From: Rhodobium gokarnense
GTDB lineage: Bacteria > Pseudomonadota > Alphaproteobacteria > Rhizobiales > Rhodobiaceae
Reading direction: 5' to 3'
DNA: 64,000 nt
NCBI RefSeq assembly: GCF_025961475.1
Contig: NZ_JAOQNS010000006.1
Coordinates: 124,001-188,000, forward strand
The notes beneath the pieces were generated by a model that saw only the letters and a list, made by a program, of their open reading frames with translations, was not told the origin of the DNA and did no database searches. This document shows, in pieces, positions 35,838-46,034 of the stretch. The first letter of the stretch is position 1. Each line of letters begins with the position of its first letter. Position numbers and translations under genes: made by a program.

Positions 35838-36689
35838 CTACATCACCACGACCTTGGTGCCGACGCCGACGCGGCCGTAAAGGTCGACCACGTCCTCGTT
35901 GCGCATGCGGATGCAGCCGGAAGAGACGGCGTGTCCGATGGTCCAGGGCTGGTTGGAGCCGTGGATGCGGTAAAGGGTCGAGCCGAGATACATGGCGCGC
36001 GCGCCGAGCGGGTTCTTCGGACCGCCGGCCATCATTTTCGGCAGGCCCGGCTGGCGCTGGCGCATTTCCGCCGGCGGATGCCAGTCCGGCCATTCCGCCT
36101 TGCGGGTGATCTTGTGGGTGCCGGCCCACTCGAACCCCGGCCGGCCGACGCCGACGCCGTAGCGCTTGGCCGTCCCGCCCGACTGGACGAGGTAGAGGAA
36201 GCGCTCATTGGTGTCGATGATGATGGTGCCCGGCTTCTGGCCGCCGTCATAGGAAACGGTCTGCGGCAGGAATTTCGGGTCCATCTCGCGGCGCGAGCGC
36301 TTGGCCACATGCGGGCGCGGCTGCACCACGGAGGCGGGGCGCACCCGGCTCGGGGCATCCTGCCAGCGCATGCCGTAGCGGTCGGTGCGGGCGGGCGCCG
36401 GCGCGCGGCGATAGGTCGGGTCGTCCCGGCGGCCGAACAGGCGCGGGGCCCGGCGGTGATCGCGATATTCCTCGCGGCCATAGGTGCGCGGTGCCCGGCG
36501 ATATGTCGGGGCTTCCCGATAGGCCCGGCGGCGCGGCTGGAGTTGCAGAAGCCAGGGCTCGGAGAGGTCCGGGCTGAGGACGACGGGCGGTCTCTGGGTA
36601 TAGCGGCCCTCGGCGGCGGCCTGGAACGCGCCGCTGGTCGCGACCATCCCAAACACCATCAGGGCCATCGGAGCAAAAAGGCGTTTCAT
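35838..36689 (-). CDS. L,D-transpeptidase (YkuD domain)
   Basis: A 283-residue exported cell-wall enzyme that makes 3-3 cross-links in peptidoglycan or attaches proteins to it. The signal peptide (MKRLFAPMALMVFGMVATSG) is followed by about 100 residues of Arg/Tyr/Pro-rich repeats (YRRAPRTYGREEY, RRAPRLFGRRD) that are low in complexity. The catalytic YkuD domain occupies residues 150-283 with YRIHGSNQPWTIGHAVSSGC, carrying the His and the nucleophile Cys (SSGCIRM). Basic, repetitive linkers are common in alphaproteobacterial Ldts. Confidence 0.92.
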   Translation of the reverse strand: MKRLFAPMALMVFGMVATSGAFQAAAEGRYTQRPPVVLSPDLSEPWLLQLQPRRRAYREAPTYRRAPRTYGREEYRDHRRAPRLFGRRDDPTYRRAPAPARTDRYGMRWQDAPSRVRPASVVQPRPHVAKRSRREMDPKFLPQTVSYDGGQKPGTIIIDTNERFLYLVQSGGTAKRYGVGVGRPGFEWAGTHKITRKAEWPDWHPPAEMRQRQPGLPKMMAGGPKNPLGARAMYLGSTLYRIHGSNQPWTIGHAVSSGCIRMRNEDVVDLYGRVGVGTKVVVM

Positions 36690-36974
36690 CGACGTACTCG
36701 GCTACATTTCGTCAATCGGCTGATTGGCGGGGTGTCCCGCCGGCTCACTGGGAAACAACCGTGTCGTCGGGAGATGGTTCCGGGCGCCCTGCGCCCGGTC
36801 CCCGTGTCCCGTTTCCCGCCATCAAGGTTAAGGAGCGGTATTTCGGAAAAGGTGAATCATTCCGGGCGGAAACGGCCCGGCGGCCGACTCCTTGCGGCTA
36901 TGGTTAGAAATCGGTTGGCAAAAGCGGTTAACGCCCGGTGAATCGGCGGCGCGGCGTTTTTGGGCGGCGCCCGG

Positions 36975-37763
36975 TCACCGTCTCTGGCTCAACTGGCCGG
37001 TCGAGACGATGCGCCGGAGCCGGATGCGGGCATCGGCGATCACCGCCGGCAGCACCCGCTCCACCTGGCGCGGCGTCATGCCGACCCTGACCCGCCGGTC
37101 ATAGAGCATGTTGAGGATGAACCAGTCGAAGACGTTGAAGCGGCTGACGGTCGAATAGTCGTTGAAGATGGAGTCCTTCAGCCGCCAGTCGTCGTTGACG
37201 GGCCCGAGGCTCTGGCTGATCTCCTCGATCATGCAGTGCCGGAACGCGCGCCGCCCCTCGTTGACGACGATGAAGACGAAGGCGCGGTCGAGGTTGTCGC
37301 CGCGCCGCCCGCCGGTGACCGCCGAGCAGTCGCTGGTGAGCAGGAACCGCTTGTTGAACTGGCTCGGCATGGTCTCCTCGATGACGCCGCGATAGTCGGC
37401 TCTGTCGACGAGGAAGACGATCATCTCCGCCCGGTTCTGGTTCGCCGTCATCGACATTCTGAGGCCCTTGACGGTGCGGTCGAGCTTAGAGACGAAGCGC
37501 CGGATGTCGCCCGTCCGGTGGTCGCGCCTGGCAAGGTCGATGACGTGGACCCGGACCCGGCCGGGGAACTTGCGGATGTGGTTGGCGCCGGGTCCGCGCC
37601 GCTGCGAGGGGTCCTCTGCGCCGAACACGGTGCGCATGAAGCCGTCGATGAGCTGCTCGTCCGAATAGGCGGTGACGATGGCTTCAACGCGCGGGGTGGC
37701 CGGCAGCGCCGCGCTGGCGGCGGCAAGCCAGAAGGCGAGGGCGGTCAGGGCAGGTTTCAGCAT
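36975..37763 (-). CDS. DUF2927 family secreted protein (paralogue 1)
   Basis: A 262-residue exported protein of unknown function. The signal peptide (MLKPALTALAFWLAAASAALP) precedes the DUF2927 core: YSDEQLIDGFMRTVFGAE, KFPGRVRVHVID, EMIVFLVDRADYRGVI, HCMIEEISQSLGPVNDDWRL and DSIFND. Cysteines near CSAVTGG and HCMIEE may pair. It lies next to a paralogue of similar length on the same strand, separated by 138 bp; the two arose by duplication. Confidence 0.85.
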   Translation of the reverse strand: MLKPALTALAFWLAAASAALPATPRVEAIVTAYSDEQLIDGFMRTVFGAEDPSQRRGPGANHIRKFPGRVRVHVIDLARRDHRTGDIRRFVSKLDRTVKGLRMSMTANQNRAEMIVFLVDRADYRGVIEETMPSQFNKRFLLTSDCSAVTGGRRGDNLDRAFVFIVVNEGRRAFRHCMIEEISQSLGPVNDDWRLKDSIFNDYSTVSRFNVFDWFILNMLYDRRVRVGMTPRQVERVLPAVIADARIRLRRIVSTGQLSQRR

Positions 37764-37901
37764 GGCGCACGCCTTTCTCGCACCAGGCCCCGCGCTCGGG
37801 CGCGAAGCCGTGGGGCGGCCGGTCGTCCATCTTGGCGAAAATCGGCGGCAAAAGGAACGAAAAAAGCCCCGGAGGGGAGGGCGACGGGAGAGGCGCCAGG
37901 C

Positions 37902-38663
37902 CTAATGCACGAAGCGGCGCACGTCGCGCAGCACGCTCGGCAGCACCTCGCGCGCCTGCTGCTGGGTCATGCCGGGGCGGATCCGGCGATGGTAGAGCAT
38001 GTTGAGGATGTAGCGGTCGTAGTCGGTGAACTGGCTGTGCCTCGAGGCGTCGTTGAAGACGCTGTGGGTGAGGCTGCGGTCGTCGTTCATCGGGCCGAGC
38101 CCCTGCAACACCTCCTCCACCAGGCAGCGGTGGAACAGGAATTCGCCCTCGTCGGCGACGATGACCGCGGTCGAGCGCGAAATGCCGCTTTCGTCGGAGA
38201 GCACCCGAACGAGGCAGCGTCCGGGCGCGCTCGCCGCGGGATCGCCGTAGATCTCGTTCCTCACGATGCCGGCATATTGCTTGCGGTCGACGATGTAGAC
38301 GACGAAATTGGCATCGTCCGGCCGCGCCGCGAAGTCGACGCTGAGGCCGCGGATCTTGCGCCTCAGGCTGCGGATGAAGGCGGTGGCGTCGCGCCTGCGG
38401 TCGTTGCCGGAGATGTTGCGCACGAAGAAGCTGACATTGCCGGTGTATTTCTTGACGAGGTAGGGCTGCCAGTTCCAGGTCCGGTATTCCAGGCCGAACA
38501 CCGTCTTCATGAAGCCGTCGATGAGTTCACGGTCGCTGTAGGCGGCGGGCGCGGCAACGCTGCGTCCGCCGGCGGCCGGGATGAGCGCGACGGCAAAGAC
38601 GGCCGCGGCAAGGGCCGCAGCAATGCCGCTTGTGCGGCGCCGGACGATGAAGACGCGGGACAT
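37902..38663 (-). CDS. DUF2927 family secreted protein (paralogue 2)
   Basis: A 253-residue exported protein related to the gene 138 bp downstream. The N-terminus is signal-like (RRRTSGIAAALAAAVFAVAL). Shared motifs are YSDRELIDGFMKTVFGLE, FVVYIVDRKQYAGIV, HRCLVEEVLQGLGPMNDD and HSVFNDASRH. The conserved DGFM-TVFG and EE-LGP-ND segments are in the same order. The function is unknown; tandem copies suggest functional divergence. The start at 38663 is supported by the signal sequence. Confidence 0.85.
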   Translation of the reverse strand: MSRVFIVRRRTSGIAAALAAAVFAVALIPAAGGRSVAAPAAYSDRELIDGFMKTVFGLEYRTWNWQPYLVKKYTGNVSFFVRNISGNDRRRDATAFIRSLRRKIRGLSVDFAARPDDANFVVYIVDRKQYAGIVRNEIYGDPAASAPGRCLVRVLSDESGISRSTAVIVADEGEFLFHRCLVEEVLQGLGPMNDDRSLTHSVFNDASRHSQFTDYDRYILNMLYHRRIRPGMTQQQAREVLPSVLRDVRRFVH

Positions 38664-38818
38664 GGGACGTTCGGTGTCCTTGTTCGACTGGCCGGATTTT
38701 AGCGCGTTGTCGGGTCCGGTCCAACCGTTCTGCGATCGCGGTAAAGAACGCGCCCTACGGTAAGGACTTCTTTAATTCTCACCGGATTACTTTTGTCGTC
38801 GGGATAATGAGGACTTGC

Positions 38819-39625
38819 ATGACCAATCGCAGACGACTTTTTCGCGTCGAGGCAATGCACGGCGGGGCGGCCGGCATGGCCTCTTCCGGCCCGGTTGCCG
38901 TCGATCACTTCGCCGACCGGCGGCATCAGGAAGTGCTGCGCGAGGTCGCGGCGCTGAAGCAGATGGTCACCGACCTTGCCAAGGCGCGGCCGGCGGCGGG
39001 CGGCGAAGACGGCCGCGACAGGTCTGACGAGGTGCGGGCCGACATCGCCCATCTCGACGAGGAATTCAAACACCTCAAGCAGGAGATGCACGAGGCGCAG
39101 AAGCTCAAGATCGAGCTCGATGCCATGCATGATGCCATCAGCCAGACCAAGCGCGAGATCGCGTCGCTGCATGTCAACTCGTTCGAGGGCAAGCAGATGA
39201 CGCGCGTCACCGACGAGCTCGACGAGGTCGTGCAGGGCACCGAGCAGGCGACGGAAAAGATCCTCGCCGCCGTCGAGACCATCGACGAGCAGGCTTCCAA
39301 CCTCGTCGCCCGGCTCGCCAACCGCGACCAGGACATGGCCGCCGACATCCAGGACAAGGTCGTTGGCATCTACGAGGCCTGTAACTTCCAGGACATCACC
39401 GGCCAGCGCATCACCAAGGTCGTCAACGCCCTGCGCTTCGTGGAGAACCGCATCACCCGGATGATGGAGATCTGGGGCGGCATCGACAGCTTCAAGGACG
39501 TGGAGAGCGAGATCCAGGAGGAAAAGGTCCAGAGCGACGCCGACAAGGCCCTGCTCAACGGCCCGGCCCAGGCCGTCGACGAGGGCGTCGCCTCCCAGGA
39601 CGATATCGACGCGCTGTTCGCCTGA
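38819..39625 (+). CDS. CheZ-like protein phosphatase
   Basis: A 268-residue chemotaxis-type phosphatase expected to dephosphorylate CheY. The middle is a long helical hairpin rich in coiled coil (about 45-165). The active motif FQDITGQRITKVVNAL matches CheZ FQDLTGQVI, with the catalytic Asp and Gln. The C-terminus QDDIDALFA resembles the CheY-binding tail of E. coli CheZ. The ATG at 38819 is chosen (GAGGA six bases upstream); an ATG at 38807 adds four residues. No other chemotaxis gene is in the window. Confidence 0.86.
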   Translation: MTNRRRLFRVEAMHGGAAGMASSGPVAVDHFADRRHQEVLREVAALKQMVTDLAKARPAAGGEDGRDRSDEVRADIAHLDEEFKHLKQEMHEAQKLKIELDAMHDAISQTKREIASLHVNSFEGKQMTRVTDELDEVVQGTEQATEKILAAVETIDEQASNLVARLANRDQDMAADIQDKVVGIYEACNFQDITGQRITKVVNALRFVENRITRMMEIWGGIDSFKDVESEIQEEKVQSDADKALLNGPAQAVDEGVASQDDIDALFA

Positions 39626-39655
39626 TCCACGCAATAGACCGCACCAAAGTTTTTG

Positions 39656-39689
39656 ACGTCCGGACGGCTTTGGCCGTCTGGACGTTTTT
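39656..39689 (+). terminator. Rho-independent terminator after the CheZ-like gene
   Basis: ACGTCCGGACGGC (39656-39668) pairs with GCCGTCTGGACGT (39673-39685) over a TTTG loop and is followed by a run of T, so rightward transcription ends before tag. Confidence 0.85.
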
Positions 39690-39737
39690 GTTTGTTCCTG
39701 ATATGTTCTGCGCACTCCGAAGGGCGAGGGGAATTTC

Positions 39738-40394
39738 ATGGACCAGGACGGAAAGCAGCAGGCGGCCGAGGACGGCATCCTGATCGGCACCGACGGCCAC
39801 CCGCGCTGCTGGTGGCACGGCAACCTGCCGGACTACCTCGCCTATCACGACACCGAATGGGGCCGCCCGGTCGCCGACGACCGGCGCCTTTTTGAAAAGA
39901 TCTGCCTGGAGGGCTTCCAGTCGGGCCTGTCCTGGCTGACCATCCTCAGGAAGCGCGAGAACTTCCGCGCCGCCTTTGCCGGCTTTGATTTCGACAAGGT
40001 CGCCCGCTTCGGCGCCGCCGACGTCGAACGTCTTCTCGGCGATGCCGGCATCATCCGCCACCGCGGCAAGATCGAGGCGGCGATCAACAACGCCGCCCGC
40101 GCCGTGGAACTGGTCGAGGAGGCGGGCTCGCTCGCTGCCTTCGTCTGGCGTTACGAGCCGGCCCCGGAGGAGCGTCCCGACCGCTTCGACAAGGCGAGCC
40201 TCGGCCCTCTCGCCAAGACCGCGCAGTCGGTGGCGCTTGCCAAAGACCTGAAGAAGCGCGGCTGGAAATTTTTCGGCCCGACCACGGCCTACGCCTTCAT
40301 GCAGTCGGTCGGCATCGTCAACGACCACCTTGAAAGCTGCTGGTGTCGACACGACGTAGAGAACCAGCGGGCGCAATTCGACAGGCCGATCTGA
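39738..40394 (+). CDS. tag: DNA-3-methyladenine glycosylase I
   Basis: A 218-residue base-excision enzyme that removes 3-methyladenine. It matches E. coli Tag closely: CWWHGNLPDYLAYHDTEWG, the active-site EGFQSGLSWLTILRKREN, AGIIRHRGKIEAAI, and the C-terminal FMQSVGIVNDHLESCWC. The Zn-binding Cys/His residues (RCWW, YHD, NDH, CWC) are present. It is about 30 residues longer than E. coli Tag, mostly at the N-terminus. No alkylation-response genes are adjacent. Confidence 0.94.
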   Translation: MDQDGKQQAAEDGILIGTDGHPRCWWHGNLPDYLAYHDTEWGRPVADDRRLFEKICLEGFQSGLSWLTILRKRENFRAAFAGFDFDKVARFGAADVERLLGDAGIIRHRGKIEAAINNAARAVELVEEAGSLAAFVWRYEPAPEERPDRFDKASLGPLAKTAQSVALAKDLKKRGWKFFGPTTAYAFMQSVGIVNDHLESCWCRHDVENQRAQFDRPI

Positions 40395-40475
40395 AGCCGT
40401 TAACGATGGCGGCGTTTGAGGTCGCCCCAAGGGTGCTCTGAGGCGAAAAATTTCGCCGCCATGTTGCACCGCGTC

Positions 40476-40504
40476 TTGACAGTTTCCTCCCCCGTGACTA
40501 ACTC
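40476..40504 (+). promoter_or_regulatory. Probable groESL promoter
   Basis: TTGACA (40476-40481) is followed after 17 bases by TAACTC (40499-40504), immediately before the CIRCE operator. The -10 is weak; a heat-shock sigma factor may also act. Confidence 0.4.
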
Positions 40505-40515
40505 AGCGACGACTG

Positions 40516-40542
40516 TTAGCACTCACCTGAAGAGAGTGCTAA
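40516..40542. promoter_or_regulatory. CIRCE operator (HrcA site)
   Basis: A perfect TTAGCACTC-N9-GAGTGCTAA lies 58 bp before groES. This is the HrcA repressor site typical of groESL in alphaproteobacteria. Confidence 0.97.
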
Positions 40543-40600
40543 CGCTCACGCAAACAGCGAACAAACGTTCACGGCAAAAACTCAGAGGAAGCTTTTCAAA

Positions 40601-40888
40601 ATGAAGTTTCGCCCTCTTCACGACCGCGTAGTCGTCCGTCGCGTCGAATCCGAAGAAAAGACCGCCGGCGGCATCATCATCCCCGACACTGCCAAGGAAA
40701 AGCCGCAGGAAGGCGAAGTCGTCGCCGTCGGCCAGGGCGCCCGCAGCGAGGCCGGCGAACTGATCGCGATGGACGTCAAGGCCGGCGACCGGGTCCTGTT
40801 CGGCAAGTGGTCGGGCACCGAAGTCAAGATCGATGGTGAGGATGTCCTGATCATGAAGGAATCCGACATCATGGGCGTGATCGGCTGA
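40601..40888 (+). CDS. groES: Co-chaperonin GroES
   Basis: A 95-residue heptameric lid of the GroEL folding chamber. The protein has [20 protein letters not shown], the mobile loop [18 protein letters not shown] and the typical end [12 protein letters not shown]. It is expressed with groEL 139 bp downstream under CIRCE control. The gene starts at an ATG preceded by AGAGGAAGC. Confidence 0.98.
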   Translation: MKFRPLHDRVVVRRVESEEKTAGGIIIPDTAKEKPQEGEVVAVGQGARSEAGELIAMDVKAGDRVLFGKWSGTEVKIDGEDVLIMKESDIMGVIG

Positions 40889-41024
40889 CCCGCCGGTAGC
40901 AACGACGATCGGGACGTCACCCCGGCATCCGCGCCGACCGGCGCGAGCCCGGCCTGACCGTCCCAGTCCACCACCGAACCACCCGGCGGATCCTTCCGGA
41001 CCGGGAAAGAAATCAAGGAGCTGA

Positions 41025-42665
<1,641 letters not shown>

Positions 42666-42696
42666 GCCACGCGTCCTAACGCAATCGAATACGGGA

Positions 42697-42724
42697 AAGG
42701 GCGGTCTTCGGGCCGCCCTTTTTC
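42697..42724 (+). terminator. Rho-independent terminator of groESL
   Basis: AAAGGGCGG and CCGCCCTTT form a stem around TCTTCGGG and are followed by T residues, 30 bp past the groEL stop. Confidence 0.92.
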
Positions 42725-42758
42725 GTTGTGGCAATGCTGGCGTTTCCGCGTCGCCGGA

Positions 42759-42798
42759 CCGTCACAAAACTTTCAAGCAAGCGTCACCCGGCTTGCAT
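42759..42798 (+). promoter_or_regulatory. Four tandem Pho-box-like heptamers
   Basis: CCGTCAC, CTTTCAA, GCGTCAC and CTTGCAT each match four or five of the seven bases of the PhoB half-site CTGTCAT and follow each other with exactly four bases between, the 11-bp period of a Pho box. They lie 82-121 bp before a phytase-like gene. The individual matches are imperfect. Confidence 0.5.
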
Positions 42799-42879
42799 GA
42801 ACGCCTCCTAGCCTCCCGCCGAGCCTCAACGAATCCTCACGTCCGGATCATCGGAAATTTCCAGGGAGAGCCAGAGATC

Positions 42880-45117
42880 ATGCGCGTCCTTCGCAGCCAT
42901 CTCTTGACCGGCCTCGGCGCGATGTGCGTCGCCGGCACCGTAACCGCCGCCAATGCCCCCGCCAATGCCGCCGACGGCGCCGCCTATTTCGAGCGCCTCG
43001 CGTCGATGCCGGTCTACGAGACCCTCGATGCGGGCGTCGACAGGACGACCGAGACGGTCGCCGAGATCGCCGCCGCCTCCATGGATGGCCGGACCCTGAT
43101 CTTCACCGACAGCCCGGGCGAGGCGCTGGTCTTCGTCGACGCCACCCAGCCGGCGGCGCCGAAGCCGCTCGGGCGCACCGCCCTCGGCGGCGAGCCGACC
43201 TCCGTTGCCGTCGTCGGCGGCTTTGCCCTTGCCGGCGTCAACACCTCGGAAAGCTTCGTCAAGCCGGGCGGCCATCTCGCCGTCATCGGCGTCGACAGCC
43301 GCGAGACGGTCGCCAAATGCGACGTCAAGGGCCAGCCGGACTCCGTTGCCGCCAGCCCCGACGGCAAGTTCGTCGCGATCGCCATCGAGAACGAGCGCGA
43401 CGAGGACCTCAATGACGGCGTCATCCCGCAGATGCCGGCCGGCCACCTTGCGATCTTCGACCTCGACGCCGACGGCCGCCCCACCAACTGCGACGCCGTG
43501 CGCATCGTCGACATGACCGGCCTTGCCGAGATCGCGCCGGAGGATCCGGAGCCGGAATTCGTCTCCGTCAACGCCGACAATATCGCCGTCGTCACCCTGC
43601 AGGAGAACAACCACATCGCCCTCGTCGACCTCGCCACCGGCGAGGTGACGGCCCACTTCTCCGCAGGCACGTCGAGCGCGGAGCACATCCCGACCGCGAA
43701 GGCCCGCGCCGTCGACGGCACTGGCTCGATCAAGGACGTCGCCCGCGAGCCGGATGCCGTCGCCTGGATCGACAACGAGCGTTTCGTCACGGCGAACGAG
43801 GGCGACTACAAGGGCGGTTCGCGTGGCTTCACCATCTTCGACAAGGCCGGAACGGTGCTCTATGACAGCGGCAATACGCTGGAGCAGATGGCGATGCGCA
43901 CCGGCCACTATCCCGCCAAGCGCGCCGCCAAGAAGGGCGCCGAGCCGGAAGGGGCGACCGTCGGCACCTTCCGCGGCGAGCGGCTGATCTTCGTCTCCAG
44001 CGAGCGCGCCAATTTCGTTGCCGTCTACCGCGACACGGGGGCCGAGCCGGAGTTCCTCCAGTTCCTGCCGACCAACGTCGCCCCGGAAGGCCTCCTCGCC
44101 ATCCCGTCCCGCGACCTTCTCGTCGTCGCCAATGAAAAGGACAGCGCCGAGGACAGTGTCCGCGCCGTCCTCGGCATCTACGGCTTCGGTGCCAAGGCGC
44201 CGGCCTATCCGACCATCGTCTCCGACACCGATCCGGCGACCGATGCGCCGATCGGCTGGGGCGCCCTTTCCGGCCTTGCCGCCGATCCGGCGGATGCCGC
44301 GAAGGTCTACGCGGTCAGCGACAGCTTTTATGACGCGGCCCGCATCTTCACCCTCGACGTGTCGCAAACGCCGGCAAAGATCGTCTCCTATGTCGACCTC
44401 AAGGGCGGCGCTGCCAAGCGCTACGATCTGGAAGGCATCGCGGTCCACGGCGAAGGCGGCTTCTGGCTCGCCAGCGAAGGTCATCCCGAAAAGGAGCTGC
44501 AACACCTCCTGATCAAGGCCGCCGCCGACGGCACGGTGGAGGAGGAAATCTCGCTGCCGGAAGAGCTCGTCGCCAAGGCCGCGCGCTTCAGCCTGGAGGG
44601 CGTTGCCGAATATGAGGTCGACGGCCAGACCCGCGTCGTCGTCGCCGTCCAGCGCGAATGGGGCGACGACCCGAAAGGCATGACCAAGCTCGGCATCTAC
44701 GACCCGGCCGCAAAGACCTGGGGCTTCGTCCACTATCCGCTGGACAAGCCGCGCTCGGCCGCCGGCGGCTGGGTCGGCCTGTCGGAGATCACCTCCCTCG
44801 GCGGCGCCCGCTTCGCCCTCATCGAGCGCGACAACAGGGGTGGCCCGGACGCCGCCATCAAGCAGGTGACGGTGATCTCGCTCGACGGCGTGACGCCCGC
44901 GCCTGTCGGCGGCGAACTGCCGGTGGTCGCAAAGCACCTTGCCATCGACCTGTTGCCGGCAATGGCCGCGACCAGGGGCTGGACACCCGACAAGGTCGAG
45001 GGCCTGACGGTCACCGCCGACGGCCGCATCCTTGCCGTCACCGACAATGACGGCGTCGACGACGCCTCCGGCGAAACGCTGTTCCTCGACCTCGGCTCGG
45101 CCAAGCGCCTCGACTGA
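42880..45117 (+). CDS. Secreted esterase-like / phytase-like phosphoesterase
   Basis: A 745-residue exported protein. The signal peptide (HLLTGLGAMCVAGTVTAANA) is cleaved before DGAAYFERL. The first half resembles a seven-bladed beta-propeller (SVAASPDGKFVAIAIENERD, PEFVSVNADNIAVVTLQENN); the C-terminal half matches the esterase-like activity of phytase domain (LSGLAADPADAAKVYAVSDS, YDLEGIAVHGEGGFWLASEG, ARFSLEGVAEYEVDGQ, KVEGLTVTADGRILAVTDND), rich in Asp/Glu that could bind calcium. It probably hydrolyses phosphate esters in the periplasm. It starts at an ATG with AGGGAGAG upstream. Pho-box-like heptamers suggest induction under phosphate limitation. Confidence 0.82.
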   Translation: MRVLRSHLLTGLGAMCVAGTVTAANAPANAADGAAYFERLASMPVYETLDAGVDRTTETVAEIAAASMDGRTLIFTDSPGEALVFVDATQPAAPKPLGRTALGGEPTSVAVVGGFALAGVNTSESFVKPGGHLAVIGVDSRETVAKCDVKGQPDSVAASPDGKFVAIAIENERDEDLNDGVIPQMPAGHLAIFDLDADGRPTNCDAVRIVDMTGLAEIAPEDPEPEFVSVNADNIAVVTLQENNHIALVDLATGEVTAHFSAGTSSAEHIPTAKARAVDGTGSIKDVAREPDAVAWIDNERFVTANEGDYKGGSRGFTIFDKAGTVLYDSGNTLEQMAMRTGHYPAKRAAKKGAEPEGATVGTFRGERLIFVSSERANFVAVYRDTGAEPEFLQFLPTNVAPEGLLAIPSRDLLVVANEKDSAEDSVRAVLGIYGFGAKAPAYPTIVSDTDPATDAPIGWGALSGLAADPADAAKVYAVSDSFYDAARIFTLDVSQTPAKIVSYVDLKGGAAKRYDLEGIAVHGEGGFWLASEGHPEKELQHLLIKAAADGTVEEEISLPEELVAKAARFSLEGVAEYEVDGQTRVVVAVQREWGDDPKGMTKLGIYDPAAKTWGFVHYPLDKPRSAAGGWVGLSEITSLGGARFALIERDNRGGPDAAIKQVTVISLDGVTPAPVGGELPVVAKHLAIDLLPAMAATRGWTPDKVEGLTVTADGRILAVTDNDGVDDASGETLFLDLGSAKRLD

Positions 45118-45411
45118 TCCCGCTTGCGGAGAGGGGCAAAAAGCCCCTCCCGCCTTTGCCGCCAAGACCGCCTCGGCCCGGAAGGCTCGCCTTCCGGGCC
45201 CTTCTTTGTCCGGCATCCCTCTTGCCGGGATTTCCGGCGGTTTTTGACCAACCCGCCAAAGCGTGACGCCGGTCACAACGCCGGGGCGCGATCGCCCTTA
45301 CCTTCAAATCATCGGGGGGCACCAAAGAGCCCCGAAGCGGAGCCCCGAAGGAACGGACAGCTCCACCACCAACCAAACAGTCATAGAGACACCCTTGAGG
45401 AGAACACTGCC

Positions 45412-45780
45412 ATGAACACCCTGATGAAGAAGACCGTCACCGGCTTTACCGCGCTCAGCATCCTTGCCGGCGCCTTTGCCGCCACCGCCGCGCCGGCCGC
45501 CGCCGGCCCGCTCAATGTCGGCCCGGCCGTCGCCGCCGCCACCGCCGACACCACCGCCGAGGTCCAGAAGGTCGGCTGGCGCCACCGCCATCGTCGCCAC
45601 CACCGCTGGCACCGTGGCCACGGCCGCGGCTGGGGCTACGGCGCCGCCGCCCTCGGCTTCGCCGCCGGCGCCGCCTATGTCGCCACCCGCGATTGCGGCT
45701 GGGAGATCGTCCGCAAGAAGCGCTACAACCGCTGGGGCGAGCGCGTGATCGTCCGCAAGAAGGTCTGGGTCTGCGATTGA
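45412..45780 (+). CDS. Small secreted His/Arg-rich protein
   Basis: A 122-residue exported protein with a signal peptide (KKTVTGFTALSILAGAFAAT). The mature part has a dense histidine/arginine stretch (WRHRHRRHHRWHRGHGRG), a glycine/alanine-rich hydrophobic segment, and a short C-terminal domain with one Cys pair (TRDCGWEIVRKKRYNRWGER to VWVCD). The His cluster suggests metal binding or interaction with polyanions. GAGGAGAAC precedes the ATG at 45412. Similar small proteins are common in Rhizobiales, but the function is not known. Confidence 0.7.
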   Translation: MNTLMKKTVTGFTALSILAGAFAATAAPAAAGPLNVGPAVAAATADTTAEVQKVGWRHRHRRHHRWHRGHGRGWGYGAAALGFAAGAAYVATRDCGWEIVRKKRYNRWGERVIVRKKVWVCD

Positions 45781-45813
45781 TCCGAACCTGACCTGACCTC
45801 CAAATGACCGAAG

Positions 45814-45843
45814 GCCCCGCCGATGTCCCCCGGCGGGGCTTTT
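45814..45843 (+). terminator. Rho-independent terminator
   Basis: GCCCCGCCG and CGGCGGGGC (45814-45839) form a stem followed by TTTT, ending the small secreted protein transcript. Confidence 0.88.
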
Positions 45844-45881
45844 GGCTGTCTGGCGGGATCAGGGCGCCGCGCAACGCCATA

Positions 45882-45969
45882 TGGATTGCCGCGTCGGCCT
45901 ATCGGCCTCCTCGCAATGACATTGAAATTACGGGTGAAATCGTCATTGCGAGCGCAGCGAAGCAATCCA
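45882..45969. repeat. Palindromic intergenic repeat, family C
   Basis: TGGATTGC (45882-45889) and CTCGCAATGAC (45910-45920) are inverted against GTCATTGCGAG (45942-45952) and GCAATCCA (45962-45969). A related arm lies at 34686-34713. It is non-coding. Confidence 0.65.
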
Positions 45970-46034
45970 GGGCGCCCTTTCGCCCGGGCGACCACGGCGG
46001 CCAAAACGAGGTGCCGACATGGTCGACTATCAGC

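Noticed and set aside
36820..36960. TTAAC sequences near 36830 and 36930 as CtrA boxes
   Set aside because: No second half-site at the required seven-base spacing.
42826..45276. 816-residue minus-strand open frame
   Set aside because: Antisense of the phytase-like gene, which has a signal peptide and family motifs.
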